Origin: Devosia chinhatensis
Lineage (GTDB): Bacteria; Pseudomonadota; Alphaproteobacteria; Rhizobiales; Devosiaceae
NCBI RefSeq assembly: GCF_000969445.1
Contig: NZ_JZEY01000061.1
Location: forward strand, 186,001-250,000
DNA: 64,000 nucleotides
Reading direction: 5' to 3'
Both the position numbers and the translations under genes were made by a program. This document shows positions 16,088 to 25,302 of this stretch, one piece after another. Within the stretch, counting starts at the first letter, position 1. Every line of letters begins with the position of its first letter. The notes beneath the pieces were generated by a model, which saw nothing but the letters and a program-made list of their open reading frames with translations, had not been told where the DNA came from and searched no databases.

Positions 16088-18284
16088 GCTGCTCGCGCCG
16101 CGGAAGTTCAAGTTGACCAAAGCATTTTCCATTCTGATCTGGCTCCTGGTGTCGGCAACGACCTTTGTGCTGCTGACCATCCCGGTCAGCCTGCAGGTGC
16201 ACCTGGTGATGGCGGCGCTGCTGATCCTGCTCATGGCGGTGATCAAGCTACTGCGCCTCGAAGGCAATTGGCGCCTGCTGCTGCTCGCGCTGGGCACCAT
16301 TATCGTGCTGCGCTATGCCTATTGGCGCACCACGAGCACCCTGCCCCCGGTCACCCAGCTGGCTGACTTCATTCCCGGTCTGATCCTCTACCTCGCCGAG
16401 ATGTACTGCATCCTGATGTTGTTCCTCAGCCTCTTCGTCGTGATCAAACCCATTCCTCCGCGCCCCTCCATGAGACTCGCTCCGGATGAAGCGGTCCCCC
16501 ATGTTGACGTCTTCATCCCGACCTATAACGAGGATTACGCTTTGCTGGCCGGCACATTAGCCGCCGCAAAGGCCATGGATTATCCCGCCGATCGCTTCAC
16601 CGTTTGGCTGCTCGATGATGGGGGCACCGAGGCCAAGCGCAACGATCCGGATCCGGACAACGCAGCCGAGGCCCTCGATCGCTATAACCAGCTGCGGCAA
16701 TTGTGCGACGAACTAGGCTGTCGGTACCTCACTCGCGCTGAGAACAAGCACGCCAAAGCGGGCAATCTCAACAACGGACTTGCCCATTCAAGCGGCGAAT
16801 TCATCGCCGTCTTCGACGCCGACCACGCTCCGGCCCGCGACTTTCTTCAGGAAACCGTCCCCTATTTCGGCCGCGACGCACGGCTGTTCCTGGTGCAGAC
16901 GCCGCACTTCTTCCTCAATCCAGATCCGCTGGAACGCAATCTGCGCACATTCGAGGTGATGCCCTCGGAAAACGAGATGTTCTATGGCGTTATCCAGCGT
17001 GGCCTCGACCGCTGGAACGCCGCATTCTTCTGCGGGTCGGCAGCGCTGTTACGCCGCGAGGCGCTCGAGGTCACCCAGGGCTTTGCTGGCCGGTCCATCA
17101 CCGAGGACTGCGAGACCGCCATCGAACTGCATAGCCGCGGCTGGAACTCGATCTATGTCGATAAACCGCTGGTGGCCGGATTGCAGCCGGCGACCTTTGC
17201 CAGCTTTATCGGCCAGCGGACCCGCTGGGCCCAGGGCATGATGCAGATCATGCTGTTCAGCTTCCCTCTGTTCAAGCCTGGGCTCAAACTGGTGCAGCGG
17301 CTGAGTTACATGTCCAGCACCATGTTCTGGCTGTTTCCGCTGCCGCGGATGATCTTCCTCTTCGCCCCCTTCTGCTACCTCTTCCTTGACCTGCAGATCT
17401 TCACCGCTTCGGGTGGCGAGTTCGCCGCCTATACGCTCACCTATGTGCTCGTGAACCTGGTGTTGCAGAATTCGTTGTTCGGGCGCTGGCGTTGGCCGTG
17501 GATCTCGGAGCTCTACGAATATATCCAGTCCGTGCACCTCTTGGGCGCGTTGCTCTCGGTGCTGCGCAATCCCAGCAAGCCGACCTTCAAGGTGACGGCC
17601 AAGGATGAAAGCGTTGACAAGTCACGCCTGTCCGAACTGGCCCGGCCATTCTACCTGATCTTTCTCCTTTTGCTGCTCGCCGTGGCCATGACGATCTACA
17701 AGATCGGGGCCGAGCCGTACCGGGCTGAAGTGACCATGGTGGTCGGGGGCTGGAACATCTTCAACCTGATCCTGGCCGGTTGCGCCCTGGGTGTTGTGTC
17801 CGAACGGCGCGAAATCCGCGCCAGCCGCCGTGTGAATATCGAGCGGCGCTGCGAGGTGCGCGGAGCGGACGGCGCTTGGGTCCGTGGCACGATCACCAAT
17901 GTGTCGAGCGGGGGACTGGGCGTTCGGCTGGCCGCCGGCTCGGCCGGGTTGGCGCGCGGTGCACCCACCACGCTGCGCTTCAATCCCCTTTCCGATACGG
18001 GTGCCAACGAACTGGCCATCTTCATCCGCTCGGTTTCCCCCGAAACCAAAGGTGCGGTCCTGGGCTGCCGCTATATGCCCGAGCGCGGACAGGATTACCG
18101 CCTCATCGCGGATCTGCTCTACGCCAACTCGGCGACATGGCAACAGCGCCAGCGCAGTCGCCAGATCAATATCGGCATTATCCGCGGCACAGTGCGTTTC
18201 CTGGCTATAGCCTCCTACCAGACGGCCCGCGGGCTGAGCTACCTACTGCGCTTTGGTCGCGGAAAGGCTGTCGAACATGAATAA
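16074..18284 (+). CDS. bcsA: Cellulose synthase catalytic subunit (UDP-forming), PilZ domain
   Basis: 736-residue processive glycosyltransferase that polymerises UDP-glucose into beta-1,4-glucan and extrudes it across the inner membrane. Several N-terminal membrane helices are followed by a GT2 domain with DDGG, FDADHAP (DxD), TED in SITEDCE and QRTRW (QxxRW), all intact. More helices and a C-terminal PilZ domain follow: RRVNIERRCEV (RxxxR-type) and NVSSGG (D/NxSxxG). PilZ indicates activation by cyclic di-GMP. The GTG at 16074 overlaps bcsN; a TTG at 16113 preceded by GGAAG fits the start of Agrobacterium CelA better, so the start is uncertain. Confidence 0.95.
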   Translation: MDQTRLLAPRKFKLTKAFSILIWLLVSATTFVLLTIPVSLQVHLVMAALLILLMAVIKLLRLEGNWRLLLLALGTIIVLRYAYWRTTSTLPPVTQLADFIPGLILYLAEMYCILMLFLSLFVVIKPIPPRPSMRLAPDEAVPHVDVFIPTYNEDYALLAGTLAAAKAMDYPADRFTVWLLDDGGTEAKRNDPDPDNAAEALDRYNQLRQLCDELGCRYLTRAENKHAKAGNLNNGLAHSSGEFIAVFDADHAPARDFLQETVPYFGRDARLFLVQTPHFFLNPDPLERNLRTFEVMPSENEMFYGVIQRGLDRWNAAFFCGSAALLRREALEVTQGFAGRSITEDCETAIELHSRGWNSIYVDKPLVAGLQPATFASFIGQRTRWAQGMMQIMLFSFPLFKPGLKLVQRLSYMSSTMFWLFPLPRMIFLFAPFCYLFLDLQIFTASGGEFAAYTLTYVLVNLVLQNSLFGRWRWPWISELYEYIQSVHLLGALLSVLRNPSKPTFKVTAKDESVDKSRLSELARPFYLIFLLLLLAVAMTIYKIGAEPYRAEVTMVVGGWNIFNLILAGCALGVVSERREIRASRRVNIERRCEVRGADGAWVRGTITNVSSGGLGVRLAAGSAGLARGAPTTLRFNPLSDTGANELAIFIRSVSPETKGAVLGCRYMPERGQDYRLIADLLYANSATWQQRQRSRQINIGIIRGTVRFLAIASYQTARGLSYLLRFGRGKAVEHE

Positions 18285-20514
18285 GCGCGCCAGCCTGTCG
18301 CTGCTTTTCCTGGCCGGACTCATGGCTTCGGCCCATGCCCAGCCGGCCCCCTTCGACATGACGCCGGAAAGCGACCTGCGTATCCCGACGCCCGAGCCTG
18401 CGCCGGCGCCCAGTCCGGTTCCCACCCCGGCCATTGTCGCAGCGCCGTCCCAGCCGTTTTCGCGCTACATCAACGACAGTTCCGCCATTCGCCTCGAGGG
18501 AGAGGAGAGCCGGGAATCGGTGATCGTCTATCTGACCGAGGCCCAGGCTGCCGCCCCTGCGCGTTTCGAATTCAGCTTTCTCAACTCCTTGGTTGTGGCG
18601 CCGGAATATTCTAGTTTGCGCGTGCGCTTCAACAATACCGAGATTTCAAGTTCGCCGCTCGCCGCCTCCTCCGAACCGGCCAGTCGGTCCATCCAGGTGC
18701 CTGCCGGCATTCTCAAAGCCGGGCCGAATGTCATCGAGTTCCGCGCGACCGAGCGGCACCGCACCGATTGCTCGATCGACTCCACATATGAATTGTGGAC
18801 CCAGATCGAAAGCAACGCTGTGCGCCTGCTTTTCGAAGGCGACAACCTCTCCCGCCTCTCCCGCCTGTCCGATTTGCCGGCCATCGGCGTCGATGCCGAT
18901 GGCGAGACCCATATCCGGCTGATCAGCGCGCCTCTGACCAATCCGGAAACAGCGGAAGCCGCCGTCAAGCTGGCGCAATATCTGGCGCTGGCCATGCGGG
19001 TACCCGAACTGGTGCTCGAAGAAGCCGAGACGCTGTCCGAAGGCTTTCAGAGCGGCACGCTCGATGTGATCCTGCTGCCGGCCGACGACCTGCCGGCTGG
19101 GTTGGATGCCATGCGCGGCCAAGCCTCGGCCGGCCCGATCGCTGTGCTGACGACCCTGGCAAGCGGCGCCAGTACGCTGGTCATCAGCGGCCCGGACTGG
19201 GCCTCGATCACCCGCGCCAGCGAAGCCCTGCATCCGGGCGAGACGGCACTGGCCTCGGTGCCACGCATAGATCTCGTCTATCCCCATCCCGTCATGCTCG
19301 GCAGCCAGACGGTTTCCCTCGCAGCCCTTGGCACCGAGACCGCCGAATTCAACGGGCGCCGGCTCACCGCTGATTTCCAGTTCGAATTGCCGGCAGACTT
19401 CTACGCCAATCGCTATGGTGCGCTCGATCTGGTGCTGGACGCCGCCTATTCGTCCGACATCCTGCCCAACAGCGAGATCGACATCTACACCAATGGCCAG
19501 ATCGCTTCGGCAACGCCCTTGCTGCGGACCGATGGCGGGCAATTGCGGGACACGGTCATCCGCATCCCCATGACCAGCCTGCGCCCCGGACGCAACGAAG
19601 GGGTTATCGCGATCAATCTGCAATCGGCCTCGGACGCGGTCTGCAGCCCCGGCTGGACCGGCCAGGCGCCGGTGCGCTTCGTATTGTCCAACAGTTCCCA
19701 GCTGCGCTTCCCCGACTATGCGCGGGTGGCCCAGGTGCCGGACCTTCAGGTCCTTGCAGGCTCGGGCTGGCCTTATGCCGATGCCCAATCCGTGCCGCTC
19801 GTCGTTGGTGGCAGCGCTGATTCAGTGCTTTCAGCCATGATGTTCGTCGCCCGTATTACCGCTGCCTCGGGCCGGATTCTGCCGCTCGATATCGTGCCCG
19901 CTACTGAACTCACGCCGGACCGAGATGGCCTTGTGATCATGCCACTGGGCGAGATGCCCCCGCCGATCAGCACCCGCACCGGCATCGCCACGGCGATGAC
20001 CGCGAGCGATACCAGCGCTCTCGACCGCTTCAGCGGCGAGCGTCAGGACGTGCCGTTTGCCGAACAGGTCGACGCGGTGCTGGGTTACTTTGGCCTGCAA
20101 CGCTCAGACCTGCGCCTGTTTGCTGGCCCCGAACCGCTGTTCGAGGTGTCCGCCAATACGACCGTGCTATCGCAAATGCGCCAGGGCGAAGGCGGCATCT
20201 GGACCATTCTGACCGCCAACGATGCGCGCAGCCTGCGCAGCGGCACCGAGCAATTGATCATCACCCAGCGCTGGCGAGAAATCGGCGGGCGGATCAGCGC
20301 GATCTCAAGCGGCGGCGATGCGCTCACCGTCGTGCCCGCTTCGCAGGTGATGCTGGCCGAAACTCAGCCTTTTTCCTTTGCCAATGCGCGCCTGATTGCA
20401 GCCAATTGGTTCTCGGGCAATATTGTCTACTTCACGTTGGCCATCATCGCAGCAGCTGTCCTTTTGACATTGGCTTCCTCCGCGGTGCTTTCACAATTGG
20501 GGCGACGCCAATGA
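18277..20514 (+). CDS. bcsB: Cellulose synthase periplasmic subunit BcsB
   Basis: 745-residue partner of BcsA. It begins with a signal peptide (MNKRASLSLLFLAGLMASAHA), continues as a large periplasmic region with alternating carbohydrate-binding and flavodoxin-like domains, and ends with one transmembrane helix (VYFTLAIIAAAVLLTLASSAVL) that anchors it to BcsA. The ATERHRTDCSIDSTYELWTQI stretch is typical of the family. The ATG at 18277 overlaps the bcsA stop by eight bases, indicating coupled translation. BcsB guides the emerging glucan and is required for BcsA activity in characterised systems. Confidence 0.93.
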   Translation: MNKRASLSLLFLAGLMASAHAQPAPFDMTPESDLRIPTPEPAPAPSPVPTPAIVAAPSQPFSRYINDSSAIRLEGEESRESVIVYLTEAQAAAPARFEFSFLNSLVVAPEYSSLRVRFNNTEISSSPLAASSEPASRSIQVPAGILKAGPNVIEFRATERHRTDCSIDSTYELWTQIESNAVRLLFEGDNLSRLSRLSDLPAIGVDADGETHIRLISAPLTNPETAEAAVKLAQYLALAMRVPELVLEEAETLSEGFQSGTLDVILLPADDLPAGLDAMRGQASAGPIAVLTTLASGASTLVISGPDWASITRASEALHPGETALASVPRIDLVYPHPVMLGSQTVSLAALGTETAEFNGRRLTADFQFELPADFYANRYGALDLVLDAAYSSDILPNSEIDIYTNGQIASATPLLRTDGGQLRDTVIRIPMTSLRPGRNEGVIAINLQSASDAVCSPGWTGQAPVRFVLSNSSQLRFPDYARVAQVPDLQVLAGSGWPYADAQSVPLVVGGSADSVLSAMMFVARITAASGRILPLDIVPATELTPDRDGLVIMPLGEMPPPISTRTGIATAMTASDTSALDRFSGERQDVPFAEQVDAVLGYFGLQRSDLRLFAGPEPLFEVSANTTVLSQMRQGEGGIWTILTANDARSLRSGTEQLIITQRWREIGGRISAISSGGDALTVVPASQVMLAETQPFSFANARLIAANWFSGNIVYFTLAIIAAAVLLTLASSAVLSQLGRRQ

Positions 20515-21560
20515 AGCCGCTCAAGGCCGCACTTGTTTTCATCGGGCTGCTGGGGGCCATGCCGGCAATGGCGCAATCCGTCATCACGCCCGAAGAATGG
20601 CGGAGCTATGTCGAGGCCTATGTGTCCGCAGAAGGCAGGGTAATCGATACCGGCAACGGTGATATCAGTCATAGCGAAGGCCAAGGTTATGGCCTGATGC
20701 TCGCTGCCCTCGCGGGTGACCGCCCCACCTTTGAACGCATCTGGAGCTTTACCGCCACCGAAATGCTGGTGCGTGCCGATGGCCTGTCGGCCTGGCGCTG
20801 GGAGCCGGACAAGCGGCCCCGCGTCACCGACAGCAACAATGCCACCGATGGTGACATGCTCATCGCCTATGGCCTGCTGCTGGGCGCACGGGCATGGAAT
20901 GACGGCCACTATTCTGACCTGGCGCTGCCCATTATCCGCACCATTGGGCGCACCATGCTGATCGAAGCGGAGGGCATGCCCGCCATCCTGCCGGGTGCCG
21001 AAGGTTTCGTGCGCGACGCTGATGCAGGCGGGCCGGTGCTCAACCCGTCCTATTGGATTTTCGAGACCTTTCCCGTCTTCGCAGAAATCGATCCGGTGAT
21101 CGATTGGATGGCGGTCAGCGATACCGGGCTCGATATCCTCCGGCGGGCCCAGAATTCTGCCGCCGGCATTCCTGCCGACTGGATCCAGCTCGACGGCGCA
21201 GATAGCGAAGGCCCCGCAGAAGGTTTTCCGCCAGAATTCGGCTATAACGGTATTCGGGTGCCGGTCTATTTGATGCGGGCCGACCTGGCGCTCGAACTGC
21301 TCGAACCGTTTCGGCGCCATGCTGGGCCGGAGGGCCTTGCCAAGATCGACGTGACGACGAACGAAGCCATAGAGCCAATCACCGAGCCCGGCTACCGCCT
21401 GATCGCGGCGACCATGGATTGCGTGATCGACGGGACTGAAATTCCCGAGGACCTGAGGGTGATGGCGGCGACCAGCTATTACTCGGCCACGCTGCACCTG
21501 CTGCTGCTCGACCACCTGCGTCGGCACGAGCCCGCATGCCTGGGAGTTGAGGAGCCATGA
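20511..21560 (+). CDS. bcsZ: Endo-beta-1,4-glucanase BcsZ (GH8)
   Basis: 349-residue glycoside hydrolase family 8 cellulase with a signal peptide ending at MAQ. The catalytic acid region is SHSEGQGYGLMLA (Glu about 46 residues in), with the TDSNNATDGDMLIAYGLLL stretch and the downstream aspartate typical of GH8. It trims or edits nascent cellulose in the periplasm, and deletion of such enzymes alters cellulose yield in other bacteria. It overlaps bcsB by four bases (ATGA) and the following TPR gene by four bases, so the operon is tightly coupled. Confidence 0.93.
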   Translation: MKPLKAALVFIGLLGAMPAMAQSVITPEEWRSYVEAYVSAEGRVIDTGNGDISHSEGQGYGLMLAALAGDRPTFERIWSFTATEMLVRADGLSAWRWEPDKRPRVTDSNNATDGDMLIAYGLLLGARAWNDGHYSDLALPIIRTIGRTMLIEAEGMPAILPGAEGFVRDADAGGPVLNPSYWIFETFPVFAEIDPVIDWMAVSDTGLDILRRAQNSAAGIPADWIQLDGADSEGPAEGFPPEFGYNGIRVPVYLMRADLALELLEPFRRHAGPEGLAKIDVTTNEAIEPITEPGYRLIAATMDCVIDGTEIPEDLRVMAATSYYSATLHLLLLDHLRRHEPACLGVEEP

Positions 21561-23686
21561 GCCGGATTGCGTTTCTTATCGCCCTGGCTGGCATCGGCGG
21601 TTTTCTCTACGTTTTCGTGGCCGGCTCGTCCCATACCGCTCGGATCGAGGCCACCGAGCGGTCCTCGCCGCTGGTCGCCCAGGCGCCTATGCCCATCCAG
21701 ACAACGATCGATACGCCTGCCGAGCAACAACCCGCGGCACCAGCCAACACATCGACCGCCACTCCCGCGCCACAAGCGGCACAGGCCAATGCGGTTGACG
21801 AAACAGCCTTGCGCTATTTTGCTCGCCAAGGCGATACAGAGCGCCTGCAGCGCGAGATCGAGCGCCTGCAGGCCCTCCATCCGGGTTGGCAACCTCCTGC
21901 CGATCCGCTGGCGGACGATTATGCGCCCGACGAGGACATCATCCGCTTGTGGGAACTCTACAGCGCCGGCGACTTTGCCGGTGCCCGGGCACTGATTGCC
22001 GAACGCCAGCAGCGCGATCCCGGCTTTGTGCCCTCCCCGGATCTTCTCCAGAGCCTGGCTTTGGGAGAGGCAGCTGCCCGCATGCGCAACGCCGCCTCCG
22101 TCGGTGAACATGCCACTGTCATCTCAATTGCGGCCAACAACCCGCAATTGCTGGTTTGCGCGAGCATCGATAATCTCTGGACCTTGGCCGAAGCCTTCGC
22201 TCGCACCGACGCCAAGGCGCGGGCTATAGACGCCTACACCTATATTCTGACCAATTGCACCGATCAGGCCGAGCGCTTTGCCACGCTGCAAAAGGCCATC
22301 GAACTTCTCGATCGTGCCGATCTTGAGCCTCTTCTGGCGCTGGAGCGGACCGACGCGGCAGGTGTGCATGAATTCGCCGACTTGCGCGTCGACCTGGCCC
22401 GACGGGCCATCGCCGCTTCTCTCGAGGAAAATGGCGCACAGCCGCTTCCCGCCGACGTGACGCTGCTGAGCCAGGATGCCACCAGCAGCGGCAATGCAGA
22501 GGATTTGCGGCTGCTTGGCTATTACGAGCTGGCCCGCAACCGGCCCAACGAAGCCCGACGCCTGTTCCAGAGCGCGCTGGATTCGGACCGTTCGGCGCAG
22601 TCCGCGGAGGCCCTTGGTGTCGCCTTACTGCAATTGCGCGATCCTGTGGCTGCCGAGGCGGCCATTGCCGACTATCGCAGCGAGAACGACACGATCGGCG
22701 AACTCTATTTGGCCGTTGCCGCCGCCATGCTATCGCAGGAGCCCCGCATTGACATCGGACAGGCGCCTCTGGGGCGGATCGTCGATGCAACCATGGCCGC
22801 GCGCAGTGCCAATGTGGCCCAGGAATTGGGCTGGTACGCCTACGCCTTCCAGCAGGTGCAGACCGCCTCGGAGTGGTTCGCGCTGGCGCTGACCTGGCAG
22901 GCCGACCTGGAACCGGCTGCCTATGGCCGAATGGTCGCCGCCAACGCTCTGGGCGACACCGCAACCGTCGAGACGATCCGAACGCAATGGAGCGGGCGAT
23001 CAGCGCGCATCGCCGAATTTGGTCGCGCGACAACGTCGACTGCGCCGCCTGTGGCCATGCCCACTCCGGCGGAGGCAAGGCCCGTGCAGGCCGCGAGCCG
23101 GCCCGCCACAGCGCCGCAAACCGAAACGGTAGCCGCTGCTCAGGCGCCCCGGACATCCTCCGGGGCGCGGTCCTGTCAGAACTATGTTCCCGCCGCGAGC
23201 CTGTCGCCCGGTGCTGCCCTCAACCACGCCTGGTGCCTCATGGGCCTCAACCGCCCTGCCCAAGCCGTCGATCACTTTGCACGCGCGCTGCAATCGGGCT
23301 CCGAAAACACCCGCTCGGATGCCGCCTATGGCCAATCCCTTGCCTTTATCCGCCTCGGCCTGGGCAATGAGGCAGCGGTGGCTGCCGCAGCGGCACCGAT
23401 CAGCCAGCAACGTGCTGCCGAACTCGAAATTGCCATTCTGACGCAGAAGGCCACAAGCGCCTACGGCATCGGCGACTACGCCCGCGCCATCGACCTGCTC
23501 GATGCCAGAGCCCGCTTCGCCGCCGAGCGCAACGACCTGCTGACGCTTCGAGCCTGGAGCTATTATCATCTGAGGCGCTTCGCAGAAGCCGAGCGGATTT
23601 TCTCCGCCGTCGCGGCGACAGGCTATGGCGACGCCGTCGGCGGACTGGAAGCAGCACGCAGCGCCCTGCGGATGCGAGCACCCTAG
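21557..23686 (+). CDS. Cellulose operon TPR protein (BcsK-like)
   Basis: 709-residue protein with an N-terminal membrane helix (about residues 4-22), a Pro/Ala/Thr-rich linker, and two blocks of degenerate tetratricopeptide repeats (about 90-490 and 560-700) separated by another Pro/Ala-rich linker. Position as last gene of the bcs operon points to a periplasmic scaffold like the TPR half of BcsC or the BcsK protein of type III loci. No beta-barrel domain is attached, so it cannot itself be the outer-membrane export channel. The start overlaps bcsZ. No terminator is obvious before the AT-rich stretch that follows. Confidence 0.75.
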   Translation: MSRIAFLIALAGIGGFLYVFVAGSSHTARIEATERSSPLVAQAPMPIQTTIDTPAEQQPAAPANTSTATPAPQAAQANAVDETALRYFARQGDTERLQREIERLQALHPGWQPPADPLADDYAPDEDIIRLWELYSAGDFAGARALIAERQQRDPGFVPSPDLLQSLALGEAAARMRNAASVGEHATVISIAANNPQLLVCASIDNLWTLAEAFARTDAKARAIDAYTYILTNCTDQAERFATLQKAIELLDRADLEPLLALERTDAAGVHEFADLRVDLARRAIAASLEENGAQPLPADVTLLSQDATSSGNAEDLRLLGYYELARNRPNEARRLFQSALDSDRSAQSAEALGVALLQLRDPVAAEAAIADYRSENDTIGELYLAVAAAMLSQEPRIDIGQAPLGRIVDATMAARSANVAQELGWYAYAFQQVQTASEWFALALTWQADLEPAAYGRMVAANALGDTATVETIRTQWSGRSARIAEFGRATTSTAPPVAMPTPAEARPVQAASRPATAPQTETVAAAQAPRTSSGARSCQNYVPAASLSPGAALNHAWCLMGLNRPAQAVDHFARALQSGSENTRSDAAYGQSLAFIRLGLGNEAAVAAAAAPISQQRAAELEIAILTQKATSAYGIGDYARAIDLLDARARFAAERNDLLTLRAWSYYHLRRFAEAERIFSAVAATGYGDAVGGLEAARSALRMRAP

Positions 23687-23709
23687 CTCTGGCGCTTATT
23701 ATTCTCCAT

Positions 23710-23738
23710 TTGACGGAAAATTTAGAAGGAAGTACCCT
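23710..23738 (+). promoter_or_regulatory. Candidate promoter for the cysteine desulfhydrase gene
   Basis: TTGACG at 23710-23715, a 17-base spacer and TACCCT at 23733-23738, within a short AT-rich stretch (about 23695-23765) that stands out from the GC-rich surroundings. The -10 is only a fair match. Confidence 0.45.
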
Positions 23739-23762
23739 AGTGTAAAAGATTTAGGGTATGAG

Positions 23763-24884
23763 ATGCTCATTGAAGGGACTATTTTAGGACAGGCAGCCTC
23801 ATGGCACTGCCGCGCGATAAAGGCCATGGAGGCTGACGCGCATCGCTCCGGGGATTCCCACCTCTTTCCTCTGCCGCTGCCTGCATTCACCGATGTAGAC
23901 CTCTATTTCAAGGATGAATCGAGCCACCCCACTGGCAGCCTCAAGCATCGTCTGGCGCGTTCGCTCATTCTCTACGGGATCTGCAACGGCCTGATCGGTC
24001 CAGAGACCGCCCTGGTCGAGGCCTCGTCCGGCTCGACTGCCGTAAGCGAGGCCTATTATGCCCGCCTGCTTGGTCTCAGGTTCTATGCCGTGCTGCCGTC
24101 CTCGACCACGCGCAGCAAGATCGATGCCATCGAGCAGCAAGGCGGAACCTGCCATTTCGTCGATGCGCCCGGTGCGATCTACGCAGAGGCCCAGCGTCTC
24201 GCCAAAAGCCTGGGCGGGCATTACCTCGACCAGTTCACCTATGCCGAACGTGCCACCGACTGGCGCGGCAATAACAATATTGCCGAATCTATCTTTCAGC
24301 AGATGACACTCGAGCGGCACCCGGTGCCCGCATGGGTGATAATGAGCCCCGGCACGGGTGGGACTTCTGCCACCATCGGTCGCTATATCCTTTATCGAGG
24401 TCTCGACACCAGCCTGTGCGTTCCCGATCCGGAATTCTCGGCCTTCTATGAGGGTTGGATCGGTAATGATCCAGACGCCACCTGTGACCGCGGCAGCGGC
24501 ATAGAGGGGATCGGCAGGCCCCGCATGGAGGCTTCCTTCATGCCTCACGTCGTTGACGCCATGCTCAAAGTGCCCGACACCGCATCCATTGCCGCTAGCC
24601 GCGTGCTGTCGCGCCTGCTCGGACGGCGGGTCGGCGCCTCCACCGGTACGAACTTCATCGGGGTGCTCTGGGCAGCCTGCCAGATGCGTCGACAGGGACA
24701 GGCCGGCTCGGTGGTGACGCTGATCTGCGACAGTGGCGAACGTTATGTCCGAACCTATTACGATGATGCCTGGCTGGCCCGGCAGCAGATCGACATCGCG
24801 CCTGCCCAGGCACGCATCGAGGCCATTCTGCACACCGGTGAGTTCGACGATGCACTTCTGCTCGGGTGCAGCCAGCACGACTAG
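23763..24884 (+). CDS. PLP-dependent cysteine synthase-family enzyme, Cds1-like L-cysteine desulfhydrase
   Basis: 373-residue fold-type II PLP enzyme. The PLP lysine lies in [14 protein letters not shown], the phosphate-binding loop is [20 protein letters not shown], and a glycine-rich loop is [12 protein letters not shown]. The segments [16 protein letters not shown] and [19 protein letters not shown] closely resemble M. tuberculosis Cds1 (Rv3684), which degrades L-cysteine to pyruvate, ammonia and sulfide. Ordinary CysK lacks the ~40-residue N-terminal extension and the long C-terminus seen here. The ATG at 23763 follows GGGTATGAG; the open frame upstream runs into the TPR gene. Function by analogy, not proven. 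Confidence 0.82.
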   Translation: MLIEGTILGQAASWHCRAIKAMEADAHRSGDSHLFPLPLPAFTDVDLYFKDESSHPTGSLKHRLARSLILYGICNGLIGPETALVEASSGSTAVSEAYYARLLGLRFYAVLPSSTTRSKIDAIEQQGGTCHFVDAPGAIYAEAQRLAKSLGGHYLDQFTYAERATDWRGNNNIAESIFQQMTLERHPVPAWVIMSPGTGGTSATIGRYILYRGLDTSLCVPDPEFSAFYEGWIGNDPDATCDRGSGIEGIGRPRMEASFMPHVVDAMLKVPDTASIAASRVLSRLLGRRVGASTGTNFIGVLWAACQMRRQGQAGSVVTLICDSGERYVRTYYDDAWLARQQIDIAPAQARIEAILHTGEFDDALLLGCSQHD

Positions 24885-24900
24885 TTCCGGCGCGGCGGCC

Positions 24901-25302
24901 TTATGCGGAGGACGCCACCTTGTGCTCCTCGGCGACGTAGTTCTCGTTCCCCGTCTCCAGTGCACGGCGGACAGCACGCACGAGCGCTTCTGGCAGGCTG
25001 GGCTTATCGCAGAAGGCTGCGTTTGGATAGCGTGACGACAGACTATGCCGGCCTGCATGACCGGAGTGGAAGATGATCGGAACGCCCGCTTCGACCAGAA
25101 CATCCGCCGCTGGAAAGACTTCGCCGTCATCAAGGCGAACATCGAGCACGGCACAGGCCGGCCGGTTCTGTTCCAGATAGGACAAAGTCGAGCGGACACT
25201 GGTGAAGGGCCCGTCTACGTCCCAGCCCGCTTCTCGAAGGCTGTCCTCGACGTCCATTGCGGTCAGAAGTTCATCTTCGACCAGCAGAATGTGTTTATCC
25301 AT
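24901..25302 (-). CDS. Single-domain response regulator
   Basis: 133-residue receiver with no output domain. The acidic pair is in VEDE, the phospho-acceptor aspartate is in AVLDVRLDDG, a serine/histidine switch region is in IIFHSGH, and the conserved lysine is in FCDKPS. The ATG at 25302 lies inside the last codons of the kinase gene (eight-base overlap); an in-frame TTG at 25311 is an alternative. Single receivers next to HWE kinases often act as phosphate sinks or relay to a phosphotransfer protein. It is the likely direct partner of the kinase at 25295-28732. Confidence 0.9.
   Translation of the reverse strand: MDKHILLVEDELLTAMDVEDSLREAGWDVDGPFTSVRSTLSYLEQNRPACAVLDVRLDDGEVFPAADVLVEAGVPIIFHSGHAGRHSLSSRYPNAAFCDKPSLPEALVRAVRRALETGNENYVAEEHKVASSA

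Noticed and set aside
23799-25199. 466-residue minus-strand open frame opposite the Cds1-like gene
   Set aside because: Runs across two real genes in other frames and has no recognisable family sequence.
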